Origin: Clostridiaceae bacterium
GTDB taxonomy: Bacteria > Bacillota > Clostridia > Lachnospirales > Lachnospiraceae
NCBI GenBank assembly: GCA_021200535.1
Contig: JAJQGL010000094.1
Span: 1-64,000, forward strand
Reading direction: 5' to 3'
DNA: 64,000 nt
Every line of letters begins with the position of its first letter. Position 1 is the stretch's first letter. The notes beneath the pieces are model-generated. The model saw nothing but the letters and a program-made list of their open reading frames with translations, was not told the origin of the DNA and made no database searches. The translations under genes and the position numbers were made by a program. This document shows positions 1-7,928 of this stretch, piece by piece.

Positions 1-546
1 TGCCTTGCTCGCCCGCTCTCTGGAGGACAGCGTATTTTTCCGCACGCGCTCTACATAATGGTGATAATCCGACAAAATATGCTCCAGAAAGCGGCTTCCG
101 CTGGCGCGGTACAGATCAAGGTGAAAGCGGTTGTCCAGCTCAAAAATCTGTTCCCAGTGTTCCTTGCGTATATGAAATTCACAAAGATAAATAATTTCCT
201 CCATCTGTTCTGTCTGTTCTTTTGTAATATGCTCGCATGCCCATCTCGCACACAACCCCTCCAGATAAGAACGAATCATATAAATATCATAGATATCCTG
301 CGCTGTAATCCCATTCACATAGGCGCCCTTGTTCGGAATAATGCTGACCAGCCCTTCCAGCTCCAACTGGCGGAGCGCTTCCCTGACCGGCGTCCTGCTG
401 ACGCCCAGCTCCTTGCTGATCGCGGCCTCCCGCAGCTCATCCCGCTCCTGATAATTTCCTGCCAGAATGTCTTCGCGTATTTTGTTGAAAACCTTTCCAC
501 GCAGGGAATACTGATCCATTTCATCCTTGCCTTTATACTGTTCCAT
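1..546 (-). CDS. GntR-family regulator, FCD type (3' part cut by window edge)
   Basis: Seen: the minus frame is open from an ATG at 546 to the window edge, 182 residues, with GGAG upstream of the start. The N-terminus (about residues 15-80) has a winged helix-turn-helix with the GntR hallmark SRTPVREALRQLELEGLV. From about residue 95 the protein is helical, with IYDIYMIRSYLEGLCARWA typical of the FCD effector domain. Known: FCD-type GntR proteins repress or activate catabolic genes in response to small carboxylates. Inferred: autoregulation, because a TGTATACA palindrome lies on its own -10 box. Target and ligand are unknown; the C-terminus lies outside the window. Confidence 0.9.
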   Translation of the reverse strand, partial: MEQYKGKDEMDQYSLRGKVFNKIREDILAGNYQERDELREAAISKELGVSRTPVREALRQLELEGLVSIIPNKGAYVNGITAQDIYDIYMIRSYLEGLCARWACEHITKEQTEQMEEIIYLCEFHIRKEHWEQIFELDNRFHLDLYRASGSRFLEHILSDYHHYVERVRKNTLSSRERASKA

Positions 547-654
547 GTTTCTCCAGCTTTCTGTCCTGTCCGGATCACGCCGGAAACGCAATGCTTTTTT
601 GTTCCTGTTCCGGCATGTTTCAACGGACAAACCTGTTATTTTCACATACTGTCC

Positions 655-683
655 ATTGTATACATTCCCCGAATTGATGTCAA
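655..683 (-). promoter_or_regulatory. Promoter of the GntR gene with overlapping palindrome
   Basis: TTGACA (683-678), a 17-base spacer and TACAAT (660-655) read leftward into the GntR gene. The perfect palindrome TGTATACA (657-664) overlaps the -10 box and is a plausible GntR operator. Confidence 0.7.
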
Positions 684-715
684 CTCTCCATTTCCCATCG
701 TTTATGTATTTCAGA

Positions 716-744
716 TTGTTTCTTTCTTAAAAGTATGCTAAAAT
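716..744 (+). promoter_or_regulatory. Promoter of the O-antigen-ligase-like gene
   Basis: TTGTTT (716-721), a 17-base spacer and TAAAAT (739-744) lie about 80 bases before the start at 822. Confidence 0.5.
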
Positions 745-821
745 ATTTTTGGTTTTTTGTCTGGGCGCTGCCAGACGTATGAAACATGGAATTACCATGC
801 AGCGCAGAAATGGAGATTAGT

Positions 822-2864
822 ATGTCTTACAATAACAAAAAAAAAGCTCCCCTCCCGGAGCCAAAATATCCGCTTGGATTCCTGCTGCCGCTGATTGCCG
901 TGCTTGCAATTATTCCGGTTATCATATATGAATACCAGTTTGATACCGGACTAACGCAGTATGACTATTATCAGGGCGTAAGCCTGACAAGCGACTTTTT
1001 TCTTCACTGCAAAATGGTTCTGCTTTTATTTACATTGGCAGTCATGATTTTTATTCTCGCCTACATGATCTTTTCGGCAGAAATCACCCCTTTGTGGGAT
1101 AGGACGCTGATTCCGTTTTTTGTATACTGCGGACTGTGCCTGATCTCTGCATTTACATCCATCAACCCATCCTACTCTTTTTCCGGAATCCACGAACAAT
1201 TTGAATCCGTCTGGATTCTCTTAGGATATGGTCTGATTTTATACTATGCCTTTTTCAACCTGAATACGGCAGAGGCTGTCAAACGCACAATGCGGTGGTT
1301 CGTCGGCGGCATTACCATCATGAGCCTGTTTGGGCTCGGACAGGCAATCTATCTGGATCCGGAAACCATGCCCTGGTTAAAAACACTTGGCATTACGAAA
1401 GCAATGTCATTCAATCCAATGGCAATGAAGTTTTTCCAGAATCTCTTCCTGCAGGATAAAGATGCTGTCATTTCATTTAACTTTGAAAACGGACGTACTT
1501 ATATGTCTCTGTACAATCCAAACTACGTGGGCTTTTATGTTGCCCTGGCCGTTCCTGTACTGGCGGCACTGCTAATCCATAAAACCCAGAATAATACCAG
1601 TCTGCCAAAACACAAAAAAGTGCTTTCTATTGTCGGATACAGTTTTTTGATCGTCTCCATGCTGATCATTCTCCTCGCATCCCAATCCAGAGCCGGTCTT
1701 GTCGCTCTGGCTGCCGCTGCTGTTATCATGCTGGTATTTATGCGGAAAATATTTCTGAAAAGCTTCCAGAAACACTGGATGGTTACCGGCGGGGCAATCG
1801 TTGCCGTCATCGGAATTTTTATCGGCGTCAATATAATGAACCAGGGGGTTTTGATCGACCGGATAAAATCTATGTTTGACACCAGCGAAGAAACACACCC
1901 TCTGGAAAGCATCCTGACCGACGAGGATGTAACCATTACCTACAATGGGGAAACCATGCATATTACGACAGAACTGGATGCAGAGGGCAATACCATCTTC
2001 CATCTGACAGATGATGAACAGCAGGAGCTGTCAACGATTGCACCAGAAAATCCTACGGAAACCGTAACCGGAGATTCCGCTGCCTCCCTGTACACAACAT
2101 ACACACAGCCATATACCATCAACGATCCAAGATTCCCATTTTCCTACGCAACGATTGTTGACGACAGCTTCAAGGGCTTCTGCGTTTTTATTGACGGACG
2201 GCAATGGGTATTTACAAACCAGATGAAAGAAATGGATACCTCTTACTACTGTAAAGGCTACGGAAGTGCGCTCACAAAACTCGAAGAGCCGGAAAAGGGA
2301 CCGGCTTTTCTGGAAGAGCACTATCATCTTGCAAATATGCGCGGATATATCTGGGCACGCACCATTCCGCTTTTAAAAAAATATTTCTTCCTTGGTTCCG
2401 GTCCGGATACCTTTGTGATCGCATACCAAAACGACGACTGGGTTGGCCTGTACAATTCCGGCCATGACAAAGAAGTGGTGACAAGACCGCACTGTATGTA
2501 TCTGCAGATTGCCACACAAACCGGCGTACCGTCACTAATCGCCTTTTTAACCTATTTTATCTGGTATATCGCCTCAAGCGTGCGCCTGTACTGGAAAGCG
2601 GATTATACCAGATATTTGCCGAAAATCGGGCTTGCCGCCCTGGTCAGCGTCATTGCCTATCTGATTCTGGGGCTGACAAACGATTCCTGCATTACCGTCT
2701 CGCCAATCTTCTTTGCACTGGCAGGCATGGGACTTGGAATCAACTACCATCTAAAGCAGGAAGCGCGTGAAGCTGCCCTTGCCGAGGAAAAAAGGCTTGC
2801 CGCCGAAGCAAGAAAAAAGGAAAAAGCAGCGCTGAAAGCACGCAAATCATCCCCTCTCCGCTGA
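822..2864 (+). CDS. O-antigen ligase/polymerase-like membrane protein (Wzy_C family)
   Basis: A 680-residue polytopic membrane protein. I chose the ATG at 822 because GGAG lies 6 bases upstream; an in-frame ATG at 786 lacks a site. About ten hydrophobic segments flank a hydrophilic extracytoplasmic stretch (about residues 335-515). Family marks are SQSRAGLVAL in a membrane segment and GSGPDTF followed by PHCMYLQIATQTGVPS near residues 525-575, the conserved ligase/polymerase loop. The tail is Lys/Ala-rich and cytoplasmic. Known: these enzymes transfer or polymerise lipid-linked glycans on the outer face of the membrane. Inferred: it handles glycans assembled by the convergent operon at 3063-12014. 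It could instead be an orphan surface-polymer polymerase. Confidence 0.8.
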   Translation: MSYNNKKKAPLPEPKYPLGFLLPLIAVLAIIPVIIYEYQFDTGLTQYDYYQGVSLTSDFFLHCKMVLLLFTLAVMIFILAYMIFSAEITPLWDRTLIPFFVYCGLCLISAFTSINPSYSFSGIHEQFESVWILLGYGLILYYAFFNLNTAEAVKRTMRWFVGGITIMSLFGLGQAIYLDPETMPWLKTLGITKAMSFNPMAMKFFQNLFLQDKDAVISFNFENGRTYMSLYNPNYVGFYVALAVPVLAALLIHKTQNNTSLPKHKKVLSIVGYSFLIVSMLIILLASQSRAGLVALAAAAVIMLVFMRKIFLKSFQKHWMVTGGAIVAVIGIFIGVNIMNQGVLIDRIKSMFDTSEETHPLESILTDEDVTITYNGETMHITTELDAEGNTIFHLTDDEQQELSTIAPENPTETVTGDSAASLYTTYTQPYTINDPRFPFSYATIVDDSFKGFCVFIDGRQWVFTNQMKEMDTSYYCKGYGSALTKLEEPEKGPAFLEEHYHLANMRGYIWARTIPLLKKYFFLGSGPDTFVIAYQNDDWVGLYNSGHDKEVVTRPHCMYLQIATQTGVPSLIAFLTYFIWYIASSVRLYWKADYTRYLPKIGLAALVSVIAYLILGLTNDSCITVSPIFFALAGMGLGINYHLKQEAREAALAEEKRLAAEARKKEKAALKARKSSPLR

Positions 2865-2882
2865 AATAAAACGATTTCCATA

Positions 2883-2921
2883 AAAAAAGTCCATTGGTGT
2901 ACGGCCCAATGGACTTTTTTT
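2883..2921. terminator. Bidirectional terminator between convergent genes
   Basis: AAAAAAGTCCATTGG and CCAATGGACTTTTTTT form a long stem around an 8-base loop, with T-runs in both directions. It separates the ligase-like gene from the glycan operon. Confidence 0.85.
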
Positions 2922-3062
2922 GAAGCGTTCTGTCATTTCCAGCTTATTTCCCCCTTTTGTGTACGGCCAAAATTACAGAAATAGAATACGCAGACAAAAC
3001 GCAAAATAAAACCATGTTTATTGTATCATATTTTAATTTTTTTTCATCTCTTTTCACAAAAG

Positions 3063-4211
3063 CTACATATTATTGTCAAGCTTTTTTTCAGAAGCCGCTA
3101 CTGCAGCCTTTACCTGTTCAATCACATAGTCCTGCTGCTTTTGTGTCAGTGCCGGATACAATGGCAGGCTGATACAGTGTGCATAATAGGCCTCTGCATT
3201 CGGGCAGCATACAGATTCATAGCCATTCTTCTGATAATAAGGGTGCTTATAAACCGGTATGTAATGCACATTCACACCAATCCCGGCTGCCCTGAGCTGA
3301 TCAAACACCCGCCTGCGCTCCGGCACCTGAATAACATACAGATGATAACTGTTGCGGCAGCCCTCCTGCTGCTGCGGCACCGTAATCCGGCCCTCTGGCG
3401 CAAACGCCTCATCATAACGCTTTGCCAGCTCTCTGCGCCGACTGACAAATCCATCCAGCTTCTTAAGCTGTGATACGCCCAGCGCGCATTGAATATCCGT
3501 AATCCGGTAGTTATAGCCCAAGGCAATCTGCTGGTAATACCATGCGCCCTCGCTGTGGTCCATCCACTGCTCCTCTCTGGTAATGCCATGCGTACGAAAC
3601 AGCTTCAGCCTTTCATACAGCTCCTTCTGGTCCGTGACAATCATTCCGCCCTCTCCGGTTGTAATATGCTTTACCGGATGAAAACTAAAGGTTGTCATAT
3701 CAGACAGGCTCCCAACCCGTTTTCCAAAATAATCCGCCCCCAGCGCATGGGCAGCATCCTCAATCACCGTCAGATTATGTTTTTCTGCAATTTCATAAAT
3801 CTGCTCCATCTCACAGGGCTGTCCAGTAAAATCAACCGCAATAATAGCCTTTGTCCGGCTGGTAATCTTTTTTTCAATCTCCGCCGGATCGATATTGTAG
3901 GTATCTGCTTTGATATCTGCAAACACCGGCACCGCACCGCAATACAGCGCACAATTTGCAGATGCGGCAAAGGTAATCGGCGTTGTAATCACCTCGTCGC
4001 CCTTCCCAATGCCTGCTGCAAAACAGGAGGCATGAAGTGCAGCTGTTCCATTCGCAATCGCCACAGCATACTTTGCCCCGACAGCCTCCGCTGTCTTTTC
4101 TTCAAACTCTGCAATAGCAGGCCCCGTTGTCAGATAATCTGACCGCAGTACATCGACAACTGCCTGAATATCACTCTCATCAATCGACTGTGTCCCATAT
4201 GGTATATACAT
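3063..4211 (-). CDS. pseC: DegT/DnrJ/EryC1 sugar aminotransferase, PseC-like
   Basis: A 382-residue PLP-dependent aminotransferase. I chose ATG 4211 (MYIPYGTQSID) because GGAGGG precedes it; the 17-codon upstream extension has no site. The fold-type I pattern is complete: TAALHASC near residue 55, VIEDAAHALG near 155, and the PLP lysine in FHPVKHITTGEGG near 185. Closest remembered family: UDP-4-amino-4,6-dideoxy-N-acetyl-altrosamine transaminase (PseC), which makes the second intermediate of pseudaminic acid. It is the last gene of the glycan operon, 73 bases after pseF. No pseB, pseH, pseG or pseI is in the window, so the exact amino-sugar is inferred. Confidence 0.8.
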   Translation of the reverse strand: MYIPYGTQSIDESDIQAVVDVLRSDYLTTGPAIAEFEEKTAEAVGAKYAVAIANGTAALHASCFAAGIGKGDEVITTPITFAASANCALYCGAVPVFADIKADTYNIDPAEIEKKITSRTKAIIAVDFTGQPCEMEQIYEIAEKHNLTVIEDAAHALGADYFGKRVGSLSDMTTFSFHPVKHITTGEGGMIVTDQKELYERLKLFRTHGITREEQWMDHSEGAWYYQQIALGYNYRITDIQCALGVSQLKKLDGFVSRRRELAKRYDEAFAPEGRITVPQQQEGCRNSYHLYVIQVPERRRVFDQLRAAGIGVNVHYIPVYKHPYYQKNGYESVCCPNAEAYYAHCISLPLYPALTQKQQDYVIEQVKAAVAASEKKLDNNM

Positions 4212-4284
4212 ATCAACCCTCCATCTCATCTTTAAGACTCGTTTTTTAGCGGCATGCCGCACACCCCATCTTCACCCCTTCTCT

Positions 4285-4977
4285 TTACTGCTGCATCATC
4301 TGATATTTCAGCTCTGCCAGCTTCCAGTCTGTCTCGTTATCAATATCCTGTACCTCAAGATCACTTAACAAAAACGGCACAATCCCCTCCGCAAACTGCC
4401 CTTTTTTCTCTAAAAAAGCTTCTGCCCGGTACAGATAAAACTGCCCGCAGTCATGGTACAGAGGTTCTAAATCCTGCGACCGCCGGTTCAGATTTTCTTT
4501 CCATTTCATTTCCAGCCTCTGATCCTGTATCCGGTAACCGCGCTGCGGCGGATACGAAAACGATACCACAGGAAGAAGCATTGCCTCCCCTGTTTTTTCC
4601 AGCTCTGCAAATGCATTTCTCAGTTTTTCCGCCGTTACAAAAGGCGCCGTCGGATAGATGCATGCCATATATTCAAACTCCTGTCCGCGCTTCCGGTACT
4701 CTTCTAACACTTCCAGAAGCACATCCGCCGTTGTGGCATAATCATCTGATGTCAGCGGGCTGCGCAAAAACGGAACATTTGCCCCGTATTCCTCAGCCAC
4801 TGCCGCAATCTCCTGACTGTCCGTAGATACCATGACTTCATCAAAAAGCCCCGACTGCAGCGCCGCTTCTATAGAGTAGGAAAGAATGGGCTTTCCCATA
4901 AAATCCTTAATATTTTTTTTCGGAATCCGCTTGCTGCCTCCGCGCGCTGTAATAATCGCAACTGCCTTTTTCTTCAT
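4285..4977 (-). CDS. pseF: Nonulosonate (pseudaminate) cytidylyltransferase, PseF-like
   Basis: 230 residues, the usual length for CMP-nonulosonate synthetases. The nucleotide-binding N-terminus reads ITARGGSKRIPKKNIKDF (about 9-26), followed by GKPILSYSIEAA and STDSQEI. These are the hallmarks of the NeuA/PseF family, which activates a nine-carbon sugar with CTP. The RIPKKNI variant is more like PseF than NeuA. A GGGGG site precedes the ATG. It lies 27 bases after the CgeB-like gene and before pseC, so it belongs to the operon. Substrate (pseudaminate or a relative) is inferred from the neighbour. Confidence 0.8.
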   Translation of the reverse strand: MKKKAVAIITARGGSKRIPKKNIKDFMGKPILSYSIEAALQSGLFDEVMVSTDSQEIAAVAEEYGANVPFLRSPLTSDDYATTADVLLEVLEEYRKRGQEFEYMACIYPTAPFVTAEKLRNAFAELEKTGEAMLLPVVSFSYPPQRGYRIQDQRLEMKWKENLNRRSQDLEPLYHDCGQFYLYRAEAFLEKKGQFAEGIVPFLLSDLEVQDIDNETDWKLAELKYQMMQQ

Positions 4978-5004
4978 CTTCTTCGCCCCCTTTGCTGTAA
5001 TCCA

Positions 5005-6165
5005 TCAAAAAAACGTTTCACACCCTGCCAGCCGGAACATCTCCTGAAAACGTTCCTTATAACCAAACCCGGACTGTACCTTTTTCCAGCCATGAAAAGC
5101 AATGGCTTCCCTCTGTTCCTCATGTTCCAGGTAATACGCTGTTTTTTGCAGGAGATCTTCCTCGTTTTCATAAAAAACAAAATCCTCTCCCGGCACAAAC
5201 CATTCGCACAGCTCCGGCTGATAATTGCTGAGCAGGAAACCGCCCGCTCCCAGGATATCAAGACAGCGCAGCGGTATACCCGACGGAATGGAACGCAGTG
5301 AAATATTCAGATTGATTTTACTCCTTCGAAATACCTTTGGCATCTCTGTCTCTCTGGATATATAACCATGCGTTCTTAAGCCACTGCAAAGCCCCGGATC
5401 CGAACCGGTAAATAAATCAACAGAAAAATGCTTTGCCAGATGGTTCAGGCAGGAAATACGTTCCATGGAAGTGACCTTTTTGTTTAACATATCCGTATAG
5501 ATTTCCCGGTGGGAAAACAGATACTCCGGATTGTTTTCTAACGCAATGCAGCTGTCTAAGCGCCGCACTGCCTCTTCTGTAAACACATCCTGCGAAAAGC
5601 GGAGTGCATACACCTGCCTCCATGCCTGAAACAATGCTTCAAAATATCCCTGCAGATACTCTGGAAAACAGACCTGATCATACATACTGTTTTCATACAG
5701 ACTGCCGACAAAAGAAACCTCATAGCCATACGGCTGCGGCTCCGTTCTGTCGCCGAGAAGCCGGTTGAGCGATTCCGCGTTCACGGCGAGCGGCAGGTAA
5801 AAAACATGCTCCGCCCCCAGTTTCCTCACGCTGTCACAAAGCTGTCTGTCAAACAGGAACAGATAATTGCACGGATGAAAAACCGTCTTAGAAAACAGCG
5901 TATAGTGCGGACAATCATAAACCCACGCTAAATATTTTACATGATTCCTCTCGGCCGCCCTGGAAATCACCGGAAAAAAATTAATCGTAAAAATAGCGTC
6001 ATAAGCTTCCTCAGACAGTACATTTTCCAACATCATGACAAGGTCGCTGTCATGATCATAATCGGTTATCGGCCCGACAATCTTTTTCCAGATAATTCCC
6101 AATTTTTGAAAGGCTTCCTCCACTGCAGCATAAGACGCCTCCCAGCTATAATATAATATTCTCAC
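5005..6165 (-). CDS. CgeB-like glycosyltransferase (family 1 type)
   Basis: 386 residues starting with GTG (6165) behind GGAGAGA. The N-terminal part (MRILYYSWEAS to about residue 150) resembles the DUF3880 domain and the C-terminal part (about 230-380) a family 1 glycosyltransferase domain, with FRRSKINLNISLRSIPSGIPLRCLDILGAGGF as the conserved donor-site region. Known: this architecture is found in CgeB spore-crust protein and in flagellin or S-layer glycosylation islands. Inferred: it adds a sugar to a protein or lipid acceptor in the cytoplasm. It sits between the methyltransferase and pseF. Confidence 0.75.
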   Translation of the reverse strand: MRILYYSWEASYAAVEEAFQKLGIIWKKIVGPITDYDHDSDLVMMLENVLSEEAYDAIFTINFFPVISRAAERNHVKYLAWVYDCPHYTLFSKTVFHPCNYLFLFDRQLCDSVRKLGAEHVFYLPLAVNAESLNRLLGDRTEPQPYGYEVSFVGSLYENSMYDQVCFPEYLQGYFEALFQAWRQVYALRFSQDVFTEEAVRRLDSCIALENNPEYLFSHREIYTDMLNKKVTSMERISCLNHLAKHFSVDLFTGSDPGLCSGLRTHGYISRETEMPKVFRRSKINLNISLRSIPSGIPLRCLDILGAGGFLLSNYQPELCEWFVPGEDFVFYENEEDLLQKTAYYLEHEEQREAIAFHGWKKVQSGFGYKERFQEMFRLAGCETFF

Positions 6166-6187
6166 AATCTCTCTCCGGTTTTCATGT

Positions 6188-7885
6188 TTAAGTAAAAAGT
6201 TTATTTACATTGCCTGCACAGGTCTGGATGTCATTGCTTCGAAAGACACTGCTCTCCGCCATATGTTTCCAATCCATCACTGTCCCCGTAAACCTTTCCT
6301 CCAGCCGGTTAAATGAATTCCAGAGCGCAGCAAGCTGATAATGCTGTGCGATTTCCGCCATGGAAATTAACCTGGCACAACCCGGATTCTCAAAATATAA
6401 ATACCTAATCATCCGATAGAGAATAAATTTTGCCGGGAGATGTTCTATCGTCCATTCCTGATCATACCAATAACATTCCCCATCTATCCAAAACGCGTTC
6501 GTCAGAAGCATATCAAGATATCCCGTTTTTAAAACCGGGCCAAAGCCGCTGTAATCTGGTTTGATATCCTCAAACAGCTCATACATAATGTTCGTTCTTC
6601 TGGATACCTGCTCGGATGACTGTAAAACCTGCTCATACAACCGGTCAAAAAGGGCATAAATGGAATCTAAATCCCGGTTTTGGTAAAGCAAGAGCATCTG
6701 GTTTTCCACGGACGGCGCCTTACAAAACCGGGATACCAGCCGGTTTTTCACCATGCTGCTTCCCCAGATTTTTAATCCATGCGCTTCCATGTCCTGTTCA
6801 TTGAAAAGCGTTTCCTCCAGATGGCGGCAGGAAGCGGCAAGCGGAAACTTCTCCACTTCCCCTGTTCTTAAAATCCTTGTTCCGATCCGGTATTCCGGCT
6901 CTCTCTCACTTGACAGTCTGACAAAGGAAACCTCTCCAAAATCTTCGCTGTCCGTGCATTCCACCAGAAATGAATTGGCAAAAAAAGCAAACACCCCATT
7001 ATCAATCACATCCTGATACAAATCGTGCTCTCTGGCAACACGCGTCTTTCCATCCGGTGTATAATACGCTATCATTTGGGAAGGGCCAATCTTTTCCGGA
7101 AGAGCCTCCTGCGAATAAATGACCGTTGGCAGCTTATAATCCGGCAGCGGATAATAAAAAAACGAATGGGAAAATCCGCTCCGCCCGATCAGATCGGACA
7201 ACGCTTTTTTTGAAAACGTCCTGACCTTTCTGTCTGTCAGCGCATACTGATTGATTCCATCAAACGGAACACCGGTATGATCTTCCCTTGCACCGCACCA
7301 GTATTTTAAGCCGTACTGATTTTCGATCGCAAGCAAAAGCCTGCCGTCCGGCTTAAGAAGCTTTTTGACTTTTTTGAGAAAATCACAATACGGATCCTGC
7401 GTTTCCGTATAACTTCCCTGATATTCCAAAACCCCAATCAGCGTAATATAATCAAATTTCTTTTCAAACACAATATCATTCAGATTTCCAACGATAATCT
7501 CCAGGTTTTCTTTTTCCCTGCAGCGCAGCAAAGCGGCAGCGGCACGTCTTTTTGACAGCTCTACTGCAGTCACCGATTTGCACGCGTCACATAAGACGCC
7601 TGTAATAGCGCCAAGCCCACAACCAATTTCCAGCACATCCGCATCCGGATCAAACGGATACCAGTTTAAAATGTTTTTGCGCAGATGCGTCAGATAATAA
7701 AAAGAAGGCCAGGAAAATTTACTCTCGATCGCCTGTACATACTCCTCCGGCGGATTTTCCGCAATGATCTGCAGGATAACATCCTCAACATCTCCATCCG
7801 AATACTGATCCTCCCCGTGATACCACTGCAGATTAAATCTGGGAAGCGGCTTCATCTTTTCAATCCATTCATCATACCGATTCAT
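6188..7885 (-). CDS. Class I SAM-dependent methyltransferase with long C-terminal extension
   Basis: 565 residues, start ATG 7885 with GGGGG upstream. Residues about 80-230 form a Rossmann methyltransferase domain: motif I VLEIGCGLGAITG, AVELSKRRAAAALLR, motif IV FDYITLIGVLEY and post-motif LLKPDGRLLLAIENQYG. The remaining 330 residues (about 235-565) have no family I can name; they contain aromatic-rich segments such as WIDGECYWYDQEW. Such long methyltransferases accompany surface-glycan genes and may cap a glycan by methylation; that role is inferred. It lies 22 bases before the CgeB-like gene and 43 bases after the fusion gene. Confidence 0.75.
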   Translation of the reverse strand: MNRYDEWIEKMKPLPRFNLQWYHGEDQYSDGDVEDVILQIIAENPPEEYVQAIESKFSWPSFYYLTHLRKNILNWYPFDPDADVLEIGCGLGAITGVLCDACKSVTAVELSKRRAAAALLRCREKENLEIIVGNLNDIVFEKKFDYITLIGVLEYQGSYTETQDPYCDFLKKVKKLLKPDGRLLLAIENQYGLKYWCGAREDHTGVPFDGINQYALTDRKVRTFSKKALSDLIGRSGFSHSFFYYPLPDYKLPTVIYSQEALPEKIGPSQMIAYYTPDGKTRVAREHDLYQDVIDNGVFAFFANSFLVECTDSEDFGEVSFVRLSSEREPEYRIGTRILRTGEVEKFPLAASCRHLEETLFNEQDMEAHGLKIWGSSMVKNRLVSRFCKAPSVENQMLLLYQNRDLDSIYALFDRLYEQVLQSSEQVSRRTNIMYELFEDIKPDYSGFGPVLKTGYLDMLLTNAFWIDGECYWYDQEWTIEHLPAKFILYRMIRYLYFENPGCARLISMAEIAQHYQLAALWNSFNRLEERFTGTVMDWKHMAESSVFRSNDIQTCAGNVNKLFT

Positions 7886-7928
7886 TTTTATTTTAACCCC
7901 CTTTTCTTAATTCCAGCGTCTTGTATAT

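Noticed and set aside
58-741. 227-codon plus-strand ORF
   Set aside because: It is the antisense of the GntR gene, whose minus frame has a clear HTH, ribosome site and promoter.
2883-2921. Riboswitch downstream of the ligase-like gene
   Set aside because: It is a simple perfect stem with T-runs on both sides between convergent genes, a terminator.
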